DNA from: ZC4RG30 sp035556135 | Lineage (GTDB): Bacteria; Pseudomonadota; Gammaproteobacteria; Steroidobacterales; Steroidobacteraceae | NCBI GenBank assembly: GCA_035556135.1 | Contig: DATMFO010000007.1 | Span: forward strand, 40,300 to 104,299 | DNA length: 64,000 bases | Direction of reading: 5' to 3' | Shown here: positions 1 to 10,621 of the stretch, one piece after another | How positions within the stretch are numbered: position 1 is the first letter of the stretch | How the letters are laid out: each line of letters begins with the position of its first letter | Program-made: the position numbers and the translations under genes | The notes under the pieces: generated by a model | Databases searched by the model: none | Seen by the model: the letters and a program-made list of their open reading frames with translations, nothing else | What the model was told of the DNA's origin: nothing

Positions 1-763
1 CACGCTGGATCACCGGGAAGGTCAGCGCACCCAGCTGCTGCGTCTGTGCGCCATCGGCGATGGTATGGGGCACGGGGATATGCACGCGCTCTCCCCGCTG
101 GAGTGACTGCAGTCCATCATCACCCGCTTCCGGCTCCACCCCGTAGACCCCGCAGTCCGGATGCAGGGCCTCCGCCACCAGCAGGCAGCCAGACAGCAGA
201 CCTCCCCCTCCCAGCGGCATCAGCAGCATGTCCAGCGGACCTGCCTCCTCGAACAACTCCAGGGCAGCGGTGCCCTGTCCCGCGATGACATCGGGGTGAT
301 CGAACGGTGGAATCACTGCAAGGCCTTCCTGGCCTGCCAGCCCGGCGGCGATGGCGGCGCGATCCTCACGGTAGCGGTCATACAGCCGGATGCTCGCGCC
401 GTAGTCACGCGTGGCCGCCAGTTTCAGTGCCGGCGCATCATGCGGCATCACGATGGTGGCGGGAATTCCCAGCAGCTGCGCTGCCAGCGCCACCGCCTGC
501 GCGTGGTTGCCGGAGGAAAAGGCCACCACACCTCGCCGGCGCTGCTCCGTGTCGAGCCTGGACAGCGCGTTGTAGGCGCCACGGAACTTGAACGCACCCG
601 CGCGCTGCAGGTTCTCGCACTTGAGGAACAGGCTGGCGCCGAATTCGCGATCGAGCAGGCGCGAGGTGAGGACAGGTGTGCGATGCGCGATGCCCCGCAG
701 CCCCGCGGCCGCGGCGCGCACCGCTTCGAAATCAGGAGGAACAGCGGCCTCAGCCGCAGTCAG
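1..763 (-). CDS. Threonine dehydratase (PLP-dependent), 3' end outside the window
   Basis: A fold-type II PLP enzyme expected to deaminate threonine (and serine) to 2-oxobutyrate and ammonia. The frame reads PDFEAVRAAA, then CENLQRAGAFKFRGAYNAL, where the Lys of FKFRG is the Schiff-base residue. Later come SSGNHAQAVA and the glycine loop PLGGGGLLSG that holds the PLP phosphate. The C-terminus lies left of base 1, so a regulatory ACT domain cannot be judged and ilvA-type versus tdcB-type is open. The frame has no ATG. The candidates are CTG at 763, which overlaps the mlaB stop as CCTGA and has GGAG eight bases upstream, and GTG at 721, which lacks a ribosome site and would cut into the conserved N-terminus. 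I used CTG. The gene is last in the fba-mla transcription unit and is not part of lipid transport. Confidence 0.85.
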   Translation of the reverse strand, partial: MTAAEAAVPPDFEAVRAAAAGLRGIAHRTPVLTSRLLDREFGASLFLKCENLQRAGAFKFRGAYNALSRLDTEQRRRGVVAFSSGNHAQAVALAAQLLGIPATIVMPHDAPALKLAATRDYGASIRLYDRYREDRAAIAAGLAGQEGLAVIPPFDHPDVIAGQGTAALELFEEAGPLDMLLMPLGGGGLLSGCLLVAEALHPDCGVYGVEPEAGDDGLQSLQRGERVHIPVPHTIADGAQTQQLGALTFPVIQR

Positions 764-1074
764 GCAGCCGTCTCCAGCAGCACTTCGGCGCCCGTGAGTG
801 CCGCCAGTGCCCGCAGACGCGCGGGCGCGCCGCGGAACTCCAGCGTGTTGCCGTTCCGGCGGCACTCGGCCTTCCAGGCCAGCAGCAATGCCAGGCCGGC
901 GCTATCCGAGGCGGCGAGGCCGGTGAGGTCCGCATCGCGCGCCTGGGTCAGCAGGCCCGTGGTCTCCAGTTCCTTCCACAACCAGGGCGCGGTCTCCAGC
1001 GTCAGCGGCCCGGAGAGCTCGCAGCGTCCCTGGCCACGATCGGCCAGCTGCGAGATGCCGCGCTCCGCGGTCAC
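760..1074 (-). CDS. mlaB: MlaB-like STAS-domain protein of the phospholipid ABC transporter
   Basis: A 104-residue STAS protein, cytoplasmic partner of the MlaFE ABC transporter that moves phospholipid between inner membrane and periplasmic carrier. The STAS core is visible as the strand CELSGPLTLETAP and the conserved SDSAGLALLL loop, whose Ser lies where the family carries its functional Ser/Thr. The start is GTG at 1074, overlapping the mlaC stop (GTGA), which implies translational coupling. Reading the same frame from further upstream gives a longer ORF, but that part covers mlaC and has no homology. Identity rests on the STAS motif plus fifth place in a clean mlaF-E-D-C-B order. Confidence 0.88.
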   Translation of the reverse strand: MTAERGISQLADRGQGRCELSGPLTLETAPWLWKELETTGLLTQARDADLTGLAASDSAGLALLLAWKAECRRNGNTLEFRGAPARLRALAALTGAEVLLETAA

Positions 1075-1706
1075 TTCGCGGCGCCCTTGGTGCTCTCGAG
1101 CCGGGCCAGCAGCGCATCGAGGCCCTTCTGGTCGATCTCGAGGCCGAAGTCCTCGCGGAAGCTCTTCACGTAGCTGATGCCCTCGATCACGACGTCCCAT
1201 ACCTTCCAGCCCTGCGGCGTCTTGCGCAGGCTGTACTGCACGGCCACAGAGGCGCCATTGGAGCGCTTGATCTCGGTGTCGACGCTGGCGCGTTCCGCAT
1301 TGGCATCGCCCCGGAAGGGCTTGATGCGCAGGTCATCGGCGGTGAACTCCAGCAGCGCATTGCCATAGGTGGTGAGCATCGAGCGGTAGAACGCATCGAC
1401 GAAGCGCTTGCGCTGCTCGGCCGTGGCCGTGCGCCAGTGCTTGCCCAGCACCTGCTGCGCAGCGAACTGCACATCCACGTGCGGCAGGAACTGCGTGTCG
1501 ATCACCTTGTAGAGCCCGGTGATGTCCTTGCGGTAGACCGCACGATTCTTGTCCAGGTCGGCGAGCAGTACCCGGGCGCTGGTCTCCACCAGCTTCTGCG
1601 GGGTGCTGTTGTCGACGGCGTTCTGCGCCAGCACGACAGCCGGCATGGCCAGGGCCAGCAGCGCGCCGAGGAGGCCGGCCCGGCGGGCGATGTTGATCGA
1701 CTTCAT
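1071..1706 (-). CDS. mlaC: MlaC periplasmic phospholipid-binding protein (Ttg2D family)
   Basis: A 211-residue secreted protein of the MlaC/Ttg2D family, the periplasmic shuttle that carries phospholipid between the outer-membrane MlaA complex and the inner-membrane MlaFEDB complex. It starts with a signal peptide (MKSINIARRAGLLGALLALA, likely cleaved after VLAQ). The family pattern follows: LLADLDKN, then YKVIDTQFLPHVDV, QVLGKHWRTATAEQRKRFVDAF and DVVIEGISYVKSFREDF. The ATG at 1706 lies two bases after the mlaD stop and is preceded by AGAGGAG, so it is preferred over an in-frame start eleven codons upstream. The 3' end overlaps mlaB. Confidence 0.93.
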   Translation of the reverse strand: MKSINIARRAGLLGALLALAMPAVVLAQNAVDNSTPQKLVETSARVLLADLDKNRAVYRKDITGLYKVIDTQFLPHVDVQFAAQQVLGKHWRTATAEQRKRFVDAFYRSMLTTYGNALLEFTADDLRIKPFRGDANAERASVDTEIKRSNGASVAVQYSLRKTPQGWKVWDVVIEGISYVKSFREDFGLEIDQKGLDALLARLESTKGAAK

Positions 1707-1707
1707 G

Positions 1708-2193
1708 TCACTGCTCCTCTTTGCTGCCCTGGCCGGCAATGGCCGAGAACAGGCGGTTGATCAGTTTCTCCAGCACCATGGCGGACTGGGTGTTCTCGAT
1801 CTGGCTTCCCGCCGCCAGGAAGGTTTCCGAGCCACCCGGATCAAGGCCCACGTACTTGGCGCCCAGCAGGCCCGCCGTCTCGATGTTGGCCCAGGTGTCG
1901 TCGGGGATGCGGTCGTAGGCGGGATCGATGCTCAGGCCCACCACGGCCTTGTAGTCGGTGGAGTCGAAGCCCACCGAGGTCACCCTGCCCACCTTCACGC
2001 CGCCCATGCTCACCGGCGCTCCGGCCTGCAGGTCGCCCACGTTGTCGAAGCGTGCTGTCACCACATAGCCCGTGGCCTGTGCCAGCACACCCAGCTTGCT
2101 CCCCGGCAGCTGCGTGGTCAGGAAGGCCAGCGCCGCGAAGCCGAGCAACACGAACAGGCCGGTGCCGATTTCAAGGCTGCGTTCGTTTTTCAT
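1708..2193 (-). CDS. mlaD: MlaD, MCE-domain subunit of the phospholipid transporter
   Basis: A 161-residue membrane-anchored MCE protein. It has one N-terminal membrane segment (about residues 10-28, GTGLFVLLGFAALAFLT), then an MCE domain (about 38-115) with the typical FDNVGDLQAGAPVSMGGVKVGRV stretch split by short turns, and a short coiled C-terminus. In the family six copies form a ring on MlaE in the periplasm with a hydrophobic channel for lipid. The length is usual for MlaD. It starts 46 bases after the mlaE stop and ends two bases before mlaC begins. Confidence 0.94.
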   Translation of the reverse strand: MKNERSLEIGTGLFVLLGFAALAFLTTQLPGSKLGVLAQATGYVVTARFDNVGDLQAGAPVSMGGVKVGRVTSVGFDSTDYKAVVGLSIDPAYDRIPDDTWANIETAGLLGAKYVGLDPGGSETFLAAGSQIENTQSAMVLEKLINRLFSAIAGQGSKEEQ

Positions 2194-2239
2194 CCGTGCA
2201 AATTCTCCGTCAGAAGCACTGAACCGGGGCTTAACCCGG

Positions 2240-2974
2240 TCAGAGGAAGGCTGCCGTCAGCATGTAGTCGAAAATGAGCACCAGCACCGAGGAGGCGATC
2301 ACGGTGCGGGTGGTGGCAAGGCCCACGCCCTCGGCCGTGGGTGCTGCGTGGTAGCCGTAATAGACCGCCAGCAGCGTGCAGGAGGCGCCGAATACCAGGC
2401 TCTTCACCACGCCCTCGTACACATCGATGCCGTCGACGCTGTTCTGCATCTGCGACCAGAAGGTACCCGCGTCCACGCCCATCACCGACACGCCGATCAG
2501 CTGCGTGCCGAACAGGCCGAGGATGTTGAAGATGGCCACCAGCAGCGGCATGGCCAGCAGCCCGCCGAGAAAGCGCGGCGCCACCACGTAGCGCAGCGGA
2601 TCAACGGCCATCACCTGCATGGCGGTGAGCTGGTCGGTGGCACGCATCAGGCCGATCTCGGAGGCCAGCGACGTGCCGGCCCGCCCGGCGAACAGCAGCG
2701 CGGTGAGCACCGGGCCAAGTTCCTTCAGCAGCGCCAGGCCCGCCGCCACGCCCAGCGCGGACTCGCTGCCGAAACGCGCCAGCATGTCGGAGAACGCCAG
2801 GCCCATGATCATTCCGACCACCAGGCCGCAGAGCATGATGATGATCAGCGAGCGCGCACCGCTGTTGTAGACCTGGCGGATGATGAGGCCGGGACGGCGC
2901 AGCGCCGGCAGGCAGGCAGCCAGCACCTGCAGGAAGAAGAGGGTGATCGAACCGATGGTGCGCAGCGCGTTCAT
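2240..2974 (-). CDS. mlaE: MlaE, phospholipid ABC transporter permease
   Basis: A 244-residue polytopic permease of the MlaE/TtgB family. After an amphipathic N-terminus it has five to six hydrophobic segments and the family signature ELGPVLTALLFAGRAGTSLASE, here read in two parts, followed by MQVMAVDPLRYVVAPR, the region that contacts the MlaF ATPase. It pairs with MlaF, MlaD and MlaB at the inner membrane. The ATG overlaps the mlaF stop (ATGA), so the two are probably translated together. Confidence 0.95.
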   Translation of the reverse strand: MNALRTIGSITLFFLQVLAACLPALRRPGLIIRQVYNSGARSLIIIMLCGLVVGMIMGLAFSDMLARFGSESALGVAAGLALLKELGPVLTALLFAGRAGTSLASEIGLMRATDQLTAMQVMAVDPLRYVVAPRFLGGLLAMPLLVAIFNILGLFGTQLIGVSVMGVDAGTFWSQMQNSVDGIDVYEGVVKSLVFGASCTLLAVYYGYHAAPTAEGVGLATTRTVIASSVLVLIFDYMLTAAFL

Positions 2975-3786
2975 GCGAGCAGCTCACCGGCATAGTCACC
3001 AGCCGGATAGTGGAAGGACACGGGACCGTCGCTGGCCCCCTGCATGAACTGGCGCACTGCCGGATCGGCGCTGGCGTTCAGCTGCGCGGTGGTGCCCTCG
3101 GCGACCACCCTGCCCCCGTCGAGCAGGTAGCTGTAGTCGGCGATGCTGCCGACCTCGGCCACGTCGTGCGAAACGACGATGCTGGTGATGCCCAGCGCGT
3201 CGTTCAGGTGCTTGATCAGCCGCACTACCACTCCCATCGAGACCGGGTCGAGTCCCACAAAGGGCTCGTCATAGACCAGCAGCTCGGGATCGAGCACGAT
3301 GGCGCGCGCCAGCGCCACCCGGCGGGCCATGCCGCCGGAGAGTTCCTGCGGCATCAGCTTCGCGGCGCCGCGCAGGCCCACGGCTTCCAGCTTCATCAGC
3401 ACCAGCCGGCGCAGCACCGGTTCGGGCAGACGCGCATGCTCGCGTGCGGGGAAGGCGACGTTCTCGAACACATCGAGGTCGGTGAGCAGCGCGCCGTTCT
3501 GGAACAGCATGCCCATGCGCCGCCGCAGCGCGAACAGTTCCCTGCGGTTCAGGCCCGGCACTTCCTGGCCCAGCACGCGTACGGTGCCATCAGTGGGCTC
3601 TGCCTGGCCCGTCAGCAGGCGCAGCAAGGTGGTCTTGCCCGTGCCGCTGGGCCCCATCACCGCGGTGATGGCGCCCTGCTGCACGGTCAGGTTGAGACCT
3701 TCGAAGATCCGCCGCGGGCCCGCGCTGTAGGCGACCCCGCGGACCTCGACCACTGGCGGCGCCGCTGGCGCCTGGCTGGAACTCAC
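2971..3786 (-). CDS. mlaF: MlaF, ATPase of the phospholipid transporter
   Basis: A 271-residue ABC ATPase that powers the Mla complex from the cytoplasm. Walker A is MGPSGTGKTT (about 44-53), the signature is ELSGGMARRVALARA, Walker B is LLVYDEPFVGLDP and the switch His is in VVSHDVAE. The start appears to be GTG at 3786, five bases after the fba stop. The order mlaF-E-D-C-B is the standard one, and fba upstream on the same strand suggests shared transcription from a promoter in front of fba. Confidence 0.95.
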   Translation of the reverse strand: MSSSQAPAAPPVVEVRGVAYSAGPRRIFEGLNLTVQQGAITAVMGPSGTGKTTLLRLLTGQAEPTDGTVRVLGQEVPGLNRRELFALRRRMGMLFQNGALLTDLDVFENVAFPAREHARLPEPVLRRLVLMKLEAVGLRGAAKLMPQELSGGMARRVALARAIVLDPELLVYDEPFVGLDPVSMGVVVRLIKHLNDALGITSIVVSHDVAEVGSIADYSYLLDGGRVVAEGTTAQLNASADPAVRQFMQGASDGPVSFHYPAGDYAGELLA

Positions 3787-3791
3787 GGGCG

Positions 3792-4685
3792 TCAGGTCTT
3801 CGATGCCTGGTAGATGCCCTCGATCGACTTGTCGAGTGCCGCGTTGAACTGCTCGTCGGACTGCTGGGCGGTGAGGCCCTCGGTGAGCGCGCGCGAGAAG
3901 CTGGCGATCACCCCATGCTGCCGTGCCAGGCGGGCGTTTGCTTCATCGCGCGAATAACCGCCGGACAATGCCACCACCTTCAGCACGCGGGGATGCACCA
4001 CGAGGTCCTTGTAGAAGTCATCCACCTCCGGCAGCGTGAGCTTCAGCATCACCTGCTGGCTGGAGGGCAGCTTGTCCAGCTGCTGGACCAGCTCGGCCTT
4101 CAGGATCTTTTCGGCGCCGGCCTTGTCCGGGCAGTGGATGTCCACCTCCGGCTCGACAATGGGCACCAGGCCGTGGCCCAGCACCTGGCGCGCCACTTCG
4201 AACTGCTGCGCCACCACCGCGCGGATGCCATCGGCATTGGCCTGCTTGATGACTGAACGCTCCTTGGTGCCGAAGATGCCCTTGGACTTCGCCTTCACCA
4301 GCAGCGCGTCGAGCGTGGGCATGGGCTTCATCAACTGCACGCCGCTGGCCTCGTCAGCGAGGCCCTTGTCGATCTTCAGGAATGGCACCACCTGCTTGCG
4401 TGTCCAGAGGAACTCGGCGGTGGGCACACCCTGGATGTCGCGGTCCATGGTGGCCTCGAACAGGATGGCGCCGAGGATGCGGTTGCCGCCGAAGGACGGG
4501 CTGGTGATGATGCGCGAGCGCATGGCGTGGATGAGATCCATCATCTGCGCCTCGCCCGAATAGCTGCCCTCGGCAATGCCGTAGAGCTTCAGTGCCTTCG
4601 GGGTGCTGCCGCCGCTCTGGTCCAGCGCGGCGATGAAACCGGCCTGGTTGCGGATGCGGGCGGCCTGCTGCTCGAAATTGCTCAT
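3792..4685 (-). CDS. fda: Class I fructose-bisphosphate aldolase
   Basis: A 297-residue class I aldolase of the bacterial monofunctional type (as in Staphylococcus), which interconverts fructose 1,6-bisphosphate with DHAP and glyceraldehyde 3-phosphate through a lysine Schiff base and needs no metal. Recognisable stretches are ALDQSGGSTPKAL, SPSFGGNRILGAILFEAT, PFLKIDKGL, VPIVEPEVDIH (acidic active-site residues), VMLKLTLPE (likely Schiff-base Lys) and ALSGGYSRDEAN. ATG at 4685 has AAGGA upstream. A further 59 codons open upstream run through the divergent sufR promoter and look non-coding. It is transcribed away from the suf operon. Confidence 0.93.
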   Translation of the reverse strand: MSNFEQQAARIRNQAGFIAALDQSGGSTPKALKLYGIAEGSYSGEAQMMDLIHAMRSRIITSPSFGGNRILGAILFEATMDRDIQGVPTAEFLWTRKQVVPFLKIDKGLADEASGVQLMKPMPTLDALLVKAKSKGIFGTKERSVIKQANADGIRAVVAQQFEVARQVLGHGLVPIVEPEVDIHCPDKAGAEKILKAELVQQLDKLPSSQQVMLKLTLPEVDDFYKDLVVHPRVLKVVALSGGYSRDEANARLARQHGVIASFSRALTEGLTAQQSDEQFNAALDKSIEGIYQASKT

Positions 4686-4785
4686 TGAATGTCCTTGGAA
4701 TGAGTCTGGCACGGGGGAAGCGCATGTTAGGGTGCCCCACCAGCCGAGGCAAACCAGCCGGGTGGCTTTCCGCGGCCAGATCACA

Positions 4786-4824
4786 GTGACAGCCACGGCA
4801 TATAGGACTAAAATCGTCCTGTAT
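4786..4824 (+). promoter_or_regulatory. sufR promoter with overlapping IscR/SufR-type operator
   Basis: A -35 GTGACA (4786-4791) stands 17 bases before a -10 TAAAAT (4809-4814). A 25-base palindrome covers the -10: ATATAGGAC (4800-4808), seven bases, GTCCTGTAT (4816-4824), arms matching at 8 of 9 positions. It has the same length and the same ATA, GACT, GTC and TAT positions as the known IscR type 1 site. A protein bound here would block RNA polymerase, so autorepression of the sufR-suf operon is expected. Transcription should start near 4821. Confidence 0.8.
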
Positions 4825-4845
4825 TCACCCTCCCCCGGACCTGTC

Positions 4846-5318
4846 GTGCTTCGGATCAGCAAATTGACGGACTACGCCACGGTGCTGCTGGCGACGCTGG
4901 CCCGCGACGATGCCGGCCGCCGCGCCGCCGCCGACCTTGCGCGCGAGTGCCACCTGGCGCTGCCCACCGTGAGCAAGCTGCTGAAGCAGCTGCACCGCGC
5001 GGGGCTGGTGGAGTCCACCCGCGGCCTGCACGGCGGCTACCAGCTTGCCCGCCCTGCCCGCCAGATCAGCGCCGCGGCCATCCTCGACGCGCTGGAGGGT
5101 CCTCTGGCCCTCACCGAATGCGCCACCGGCGCCCACAGCCGCTGCGACCTGCAGGCCAGCTGCAGCGTGGGTGGCAGCTGGCAACGTATCAACCAGGCCA
5201 TCCGCCAGTCGCTCGAGGAAATCAGCCTCGCCGAACTGGCGGGGCTCGAGAGCAACCCCCGCCACTTCGCGCTGTTCGACGTGAAGCTGCGCAACGGCGT
5301 GGTTGCCGGAGTGAACAG

Positions 5319-5322
<4 letters not shown>
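4846..5322 (+). CDS. sufR: Rrf2-family Fe-S cluster regulator of the SUF operon
   Basis: A 158-residue winged-helix regulator of the Rrf2/IscR family. The N-terminal DNA-binding part is LRISKLTDYATVLLATLA, then DLARECHLALPTVSKLLKQL and LVESTRGLHGGYQLAR. Three cysteines, C92, C100 and C106 (ECATGAHSRCDLQASC), form the cluster-binding loop as in IscR. It is therefore expected to sense iron-sulphur status and control the suf genes behind it, and the palindrome over its own promoter supports this. The start is GTG at 4846, about 25 bases after the predicted transcription start. An open frame reaching back to 4603 crosses the promoter and is not coding. Its stop overlaps the sufB start. Confidence 0.93.
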
Positions 5323-6764
<1,442 letters not shown>

Positions 6765-6813
6765 GCAAGCCAGTCTCCGCCATGCGCCCGCCAAGTCGCC
6801 AAGGAGCCGTTGG

Positions 6814-7572
<759 letters not shown>

Positions 7573-7615
7573 TGCCGCAGCATTGCAACATCGCCGGCGC
7601 CAGGGGCAGCAGCAC

Positions 7616-8932
7616 ATGAACGCCGTCGCCCGACCTCCCGTTCCCGGCAGCATGAGCAATGCGGCCTACGAGCAGCGCCTGCGCGATGCCGTGATGGACG
7701 CGGCCGCCCTGCTGAATGCGAGGCTGCTGCCGGTAAGCGTGCGCAGCGCGGCGCTGAACCGCGCGCTGGCCGCCGGCCTGCCGCAGCTGCGCGATGACCT
7801 GTGGCGCTATGCCGACCTGCGCTTCCTGGCGTCCGCGGCACTGGCGCCGGTGGCGCCGGATGCGCCCGGTTTGCTTTCCGCCGCCATCGATCCCCTGCTG
7901 CCGCCGCGACTGTCCGGCTTCACGCGGCTGGTGTTCGCCAACGGCAGGCTGTACGAGCCCGGCTCCGATGCCAGCGACGCACTCGACCTCGCGCTGCCGC
8001 CGCTGGTGCCCGAGCGCACCCGCCACGAGCGCTTCGGCTGGCTCAATGACGCCTTCGCCACGGGCGTCGCGCGGCTGAAGGTCAATGCGCCAATGCGCGT
8101 GGAAGTGGTTTTCGCCGCCACACCCGGCGCCGTGCGCCAGGCCGTGTATCCGCGGCTGGAAGTGCAGCTGTCCCCCGACACGCAGCTGGTGCTGGTGGAA
8201 CGGCATGTGGGCACCACGGGTTCTGAAGGCACTATCAATGCAGCTGTGCAGGTGTTCGCTGGTGCAGGCAGCCAGGTAAACCACCTGCGCTGGCAGGCGC
8301 TGGACGCGGATGCACAGCTGCTGGACACCGTGCAGCTGGCCATGGACCGCGACGCACGCTATGAGCTGGTGCAGCTGCAGCTGGGTGCCCGCTCGGCGCG
8401 CACTTCGCTGCGCGCATCGCTCTTCGGCGCGGGCGCGGCCTTCAGCCTGCACGGCGTGGCATTGGCGCAGGGCCGGCGTACGCTGGACCACTCGCTGCTG
8501 GTGGATCACCTCGCCTCGCGCACCCAGAGCACCCAGGTGTTGCGCGCCATCGCCGGTGACCACGCCCATATCGCCTGCCGCAGCCGCGTCGAGATCGGCC
8601 AGGCCGCTCCCGGCTCGCTTTCCGCCCAGTCCCTGAAAGGCCTGCTGGGCAACGCGGGGGCCGAGATCGACCTCAGGCCGCAGCTGGAAATCCACACCGA
8701 CGACGTGAAGGCCAGCCATGGCGCAACCACCGGCGCGCTGGAAGAGAACATGCGTTTCTACCTGCTCTCGCGCGGCGTGGATGCAGCCACGGCAAGGGCC
8801 CTGCTGGAATGGGCCTTCCTGGAAGATGCCCTGGCCGGGGTTGCCCCGCCGGAGCTGCGTGCAGCAGCCGAAAACGCTGCGGCCAGCGCCCTCGGCAGCG
8901 ACGTGGCCCGCCAGCTGGTGGTGCCGGCGTGA
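7616..8932 (+). CDS. sufD: SufD, Fe-S cluster scaffold subunit
   Basis: A 438-residue SufD that pairs with SufB. The N-terminal half is variable, as usual. The C-terminal beta-helix shows LVERHVGT, DHSLLVDH, CRSRVEIGQAAPGSLSAQ and the conserved EIHTDDVKASHGATTGALEE, whose His corresponds to the residue needed for iron loading in E. coli. ATG at 7616 is chosen because the 30 codons before it overlap sufC out of frame. Its stop overlaps the GTG of sufS. Confidence 0.95.
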   Translation: MNAVARPPVPGSMSNAAYEQRLRDAVMDAAALLNARLLPVSVRSAALNRALAAGLPQLRDDLWRYADLRFLASAALAPVAPDAPGLLSAAIDPLLPPRLSGFTRLVFANGRLYEPGSDASDALDLALPPLVPERTRHERFGWLNDAFATGVARLKVNAPMRVEVVFAATPGAVRQAVYPRLEVQLSPDTQLVLVERHVGTTGSEGTINAAVQVFAGAGSQVNHLRWQALDADAQLLDTVQLAMDRDARYELVQLQLGARSARTSLRASLFGAGAAFSLHGVALAQGRRTLDHSLLVDHLASRTQSTQVLRAIAGDHAHIACRSRVEIGQAAPGSLSAQSLKGLLGNAGAEIDLRPQLEIHTDDVKASHGATTGALEENMRFYLLSRGVDAATARALLEWAFLEDALAGVAPPELRAAAENAAASALGSDVARQLVVPA

Positions 8933-10176
8933 GCGTCGTGCGCCTGCATGGTTCGCATGGCTATGACGTGGCGGCCCTGCGCGCGCAGTTCCCCGTGCTC
9001 GACCAGCAGGTCAATGGCAAGCCGCTGGCGTACCTCGACAACGGCGCCTCCACGCAGCGGCCGCTATCGGTGATCGATGCCGTCACGCACTATGAAACGC
9101 ACCTGCACGCCAACGTGCATCGCGGCGTGCACACGCTGAGCCAGCTCGCCACCGACGCCTTCGAGGGAGCGCGCGAACGCGCGCGGCGTTTCCTGAATGC
9201 CGCCTCCACGCGCGAGATCATCTTCACGCGCGGCACCACCGAGGCCATCAACCTGGTGGCGCAGAGCTGGGGGGGTGCCAATGTGCGCGCCGGCGACGAA
9301 ATCATCGTCACCGCGGTGGAGCACCACGCCAACCTGGTCCCCTGGCAGATGCTGGCAGCGGCCACCGGCGCGCGCCTGCGCGTGGCGCCCATCGATGAAA
9401 CCGGCCAGCTGCGCCTGGGTGCCCTGCCGTCGCTGCTGAACGACCGCACCCGCATCGTGGCGGTCACGCATGTCTCCAATGCGCTGGGCAGCGTGCTCCC
9501 GGTGGCGCAGGTGATCGAGGCCGCGCATGCCCGCGGCGTGCCCGTGCTGGTGGACGGCGCCCAGGCCGTGGCCCACCTGCCGGTGGACGTGCGCCAGCTG
9601 GGCGCGGACTTCTACTGCTTCTCCGGCCACAAGATGTACGGGCCCACCGGCATCGGCGTGCTGTATGGCCGCGAGGCCCTGCTGGAATCCATGCCGCCCT
9701 GGATGGGCGGTGGCGACATGATCCGCACGGTCTCCTACGAGAGCAGCACCTGGAACGACCTGCCCTACAAGTTCGAGGCCGGCACGCCCAACATCAGCGG
9801 CGCCATTGGCCTTGCGGCAGCCATGGATTTCCTGGAAACGCTGGGCATCGAGAAGGCCGCCGCGCACGAGCACCAGCTGCTCACGGCGGCCACGGCCGCG
9901 CTGATGCGCATTCCCGGCGTGCACGTGCATGGCACGGCCGAGGAGAAGTCCGGCATCCTTTCCTTCACGCTGCAGGGTGTGCATCCGCACGATGTGGGGA
10001 CCATCCTCGACCACGAGGGCGTGGCCATCCGCGCCGGGCACCACTGCGCCATGCCGCTGATGGACCTGCTTGGCCTGCCGGCCACGGCCCGCGCCTCCTT
10101 CGCCTGCTACAACACACTGGCCGAGGTGCAGCAGCTGGAAGCCGCGGTGCGCCGCGCGGTGGAGGTTTTCCGCTGA
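8929..10176 (+). CDS. sufS: SufS-type group II cysteine desulfurase
   Basis: A 415-residue PLP enzyme that takes sulphur from cysteine, leaving alanine and a persulfide for SufU. Group II features are visible: LDNGASTQRP, VHRGVHTLSQ, EHHANLVPWQ, the PLP lysine in FSGHKMYGPTGIGVLYG and the catalytic cysteine in IRAGHHCAMPLM. The start is GTG at 8929, overlapping the sufD stop (GTGA). The first dozen residues (SVVRLHGSHGYD) are an extra extension ahead of the usual N-terminus. Its stop overlaps sufU by one base. Confidence 0.96.
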   Translation: MSVVRLHGSHGYDVAALRAQFPVLDQQVNGKPLAYLDNGASTQRPLSVIDAVTHYETHLHANVHRGVHTLSQLATDAFEGARERARRFLNAASTREIIFTRGTTEAINLVAQSWGGANVRAGDEIIVTAVEHHANLVPWQMLAAATGARLRVAPIDETGQLRLGALPSLLNDRTRIVAVTHVSNALGSVLPVAQVIEAAHARGVPVLVDGAQAVAHLPVDVRQLGADFYCFSGHKMYGPTGIGVLYGREALLESMPPWMGGGDMIRTVSYESSTWNDLPYKFEAGTPNISGAIGLAAAMDFLETLGIEKAAAHEHQLLTAATAALMRIPGVHVHGTAEEKSGILSFTLQGVHPHDVGTILDHEGVAIRAGHHCAMPLMDLLGLPATARASFACYNTLAEVQQLEAAVRRAVEVFR

Positions 10177-10616
10177 TGCAGCTCACCGACCTCTATCGCG
10201 AGGTGATCCTCGACCACAACAAGCACCCGCGCAATTTCGGGCGGCTGGATCCGCATGACGCGGAGGCCAGGGGCCACAATCCCCTGTGCGGTGACCGGCT
10301 CACGCTGACGCTGCTGCGTGACGGCGAGCGGCTCACGGACCTGAAGTTCGAGGGCAATGGCTGCGCCATCTCGATGGCCTCCGCCTCGATGATGACCGAG
10401 GCCGTGAAGGGCAAGAGCCGCGGGGAAATCGACGCCCTGTTCCAGCGCGTGCACGCGCTGCTCACCGAGCCGGGCGCCGGCAGTGCAGACCTCGGGAAGC
10501 TGGCCGCGCTGTCCGGCGTGCGCGAGTTCCCTGCCCGCGTGAAGTGCGCGAGCCTCTGCTGGCACACGCTCAATGCCGCGCTGGCCAGCGGCGATACAAC
10601 CGTCTCGACGGAATAA
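10176..10616 (+). CDS. sufU: SufU, zinc-dependent sulfur acceptor of SufS
   Basis: A 146-residue IscU-like protein of the SufU type. Ligand candidates are C38 and D40 (NPLCGD), C63 (GNGCAIS) and C124 (RVKCASLC); an extra C128 follows. The roughly 18-residue insertion between the second and third cysteines (TEPGAGSADLGKLAAL) separates SufU from IscU scaffolds. SufU takes the persulfide from SufS by zinc ligand exchange and stands in for SufE, which is absent here. The start overlaps the sufS stop (TGATG). Confidence 0.93.
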   Translation: MQLTDLYREVILDHNKHPRNFGRLDPHDAEARGHNPLCGDRLTLTLLRDGERLTDLKFEGNGCAISMASASMMTEAVKGKSRGEIDALFQRVHALLTEPGAGSADLGKLAALSGVREFPARVKCASLCWHTLNAALASGDTTVSTE

Positions 10617-10621
10617 ACCCC

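Noticed and set aside
4686..4862. N-terminal extension of the aldolase to 356 residues
   Set aside because: It runs through the sufR promoter and operator, has no homology, and a good ribosome site precedes ATG at 4685.
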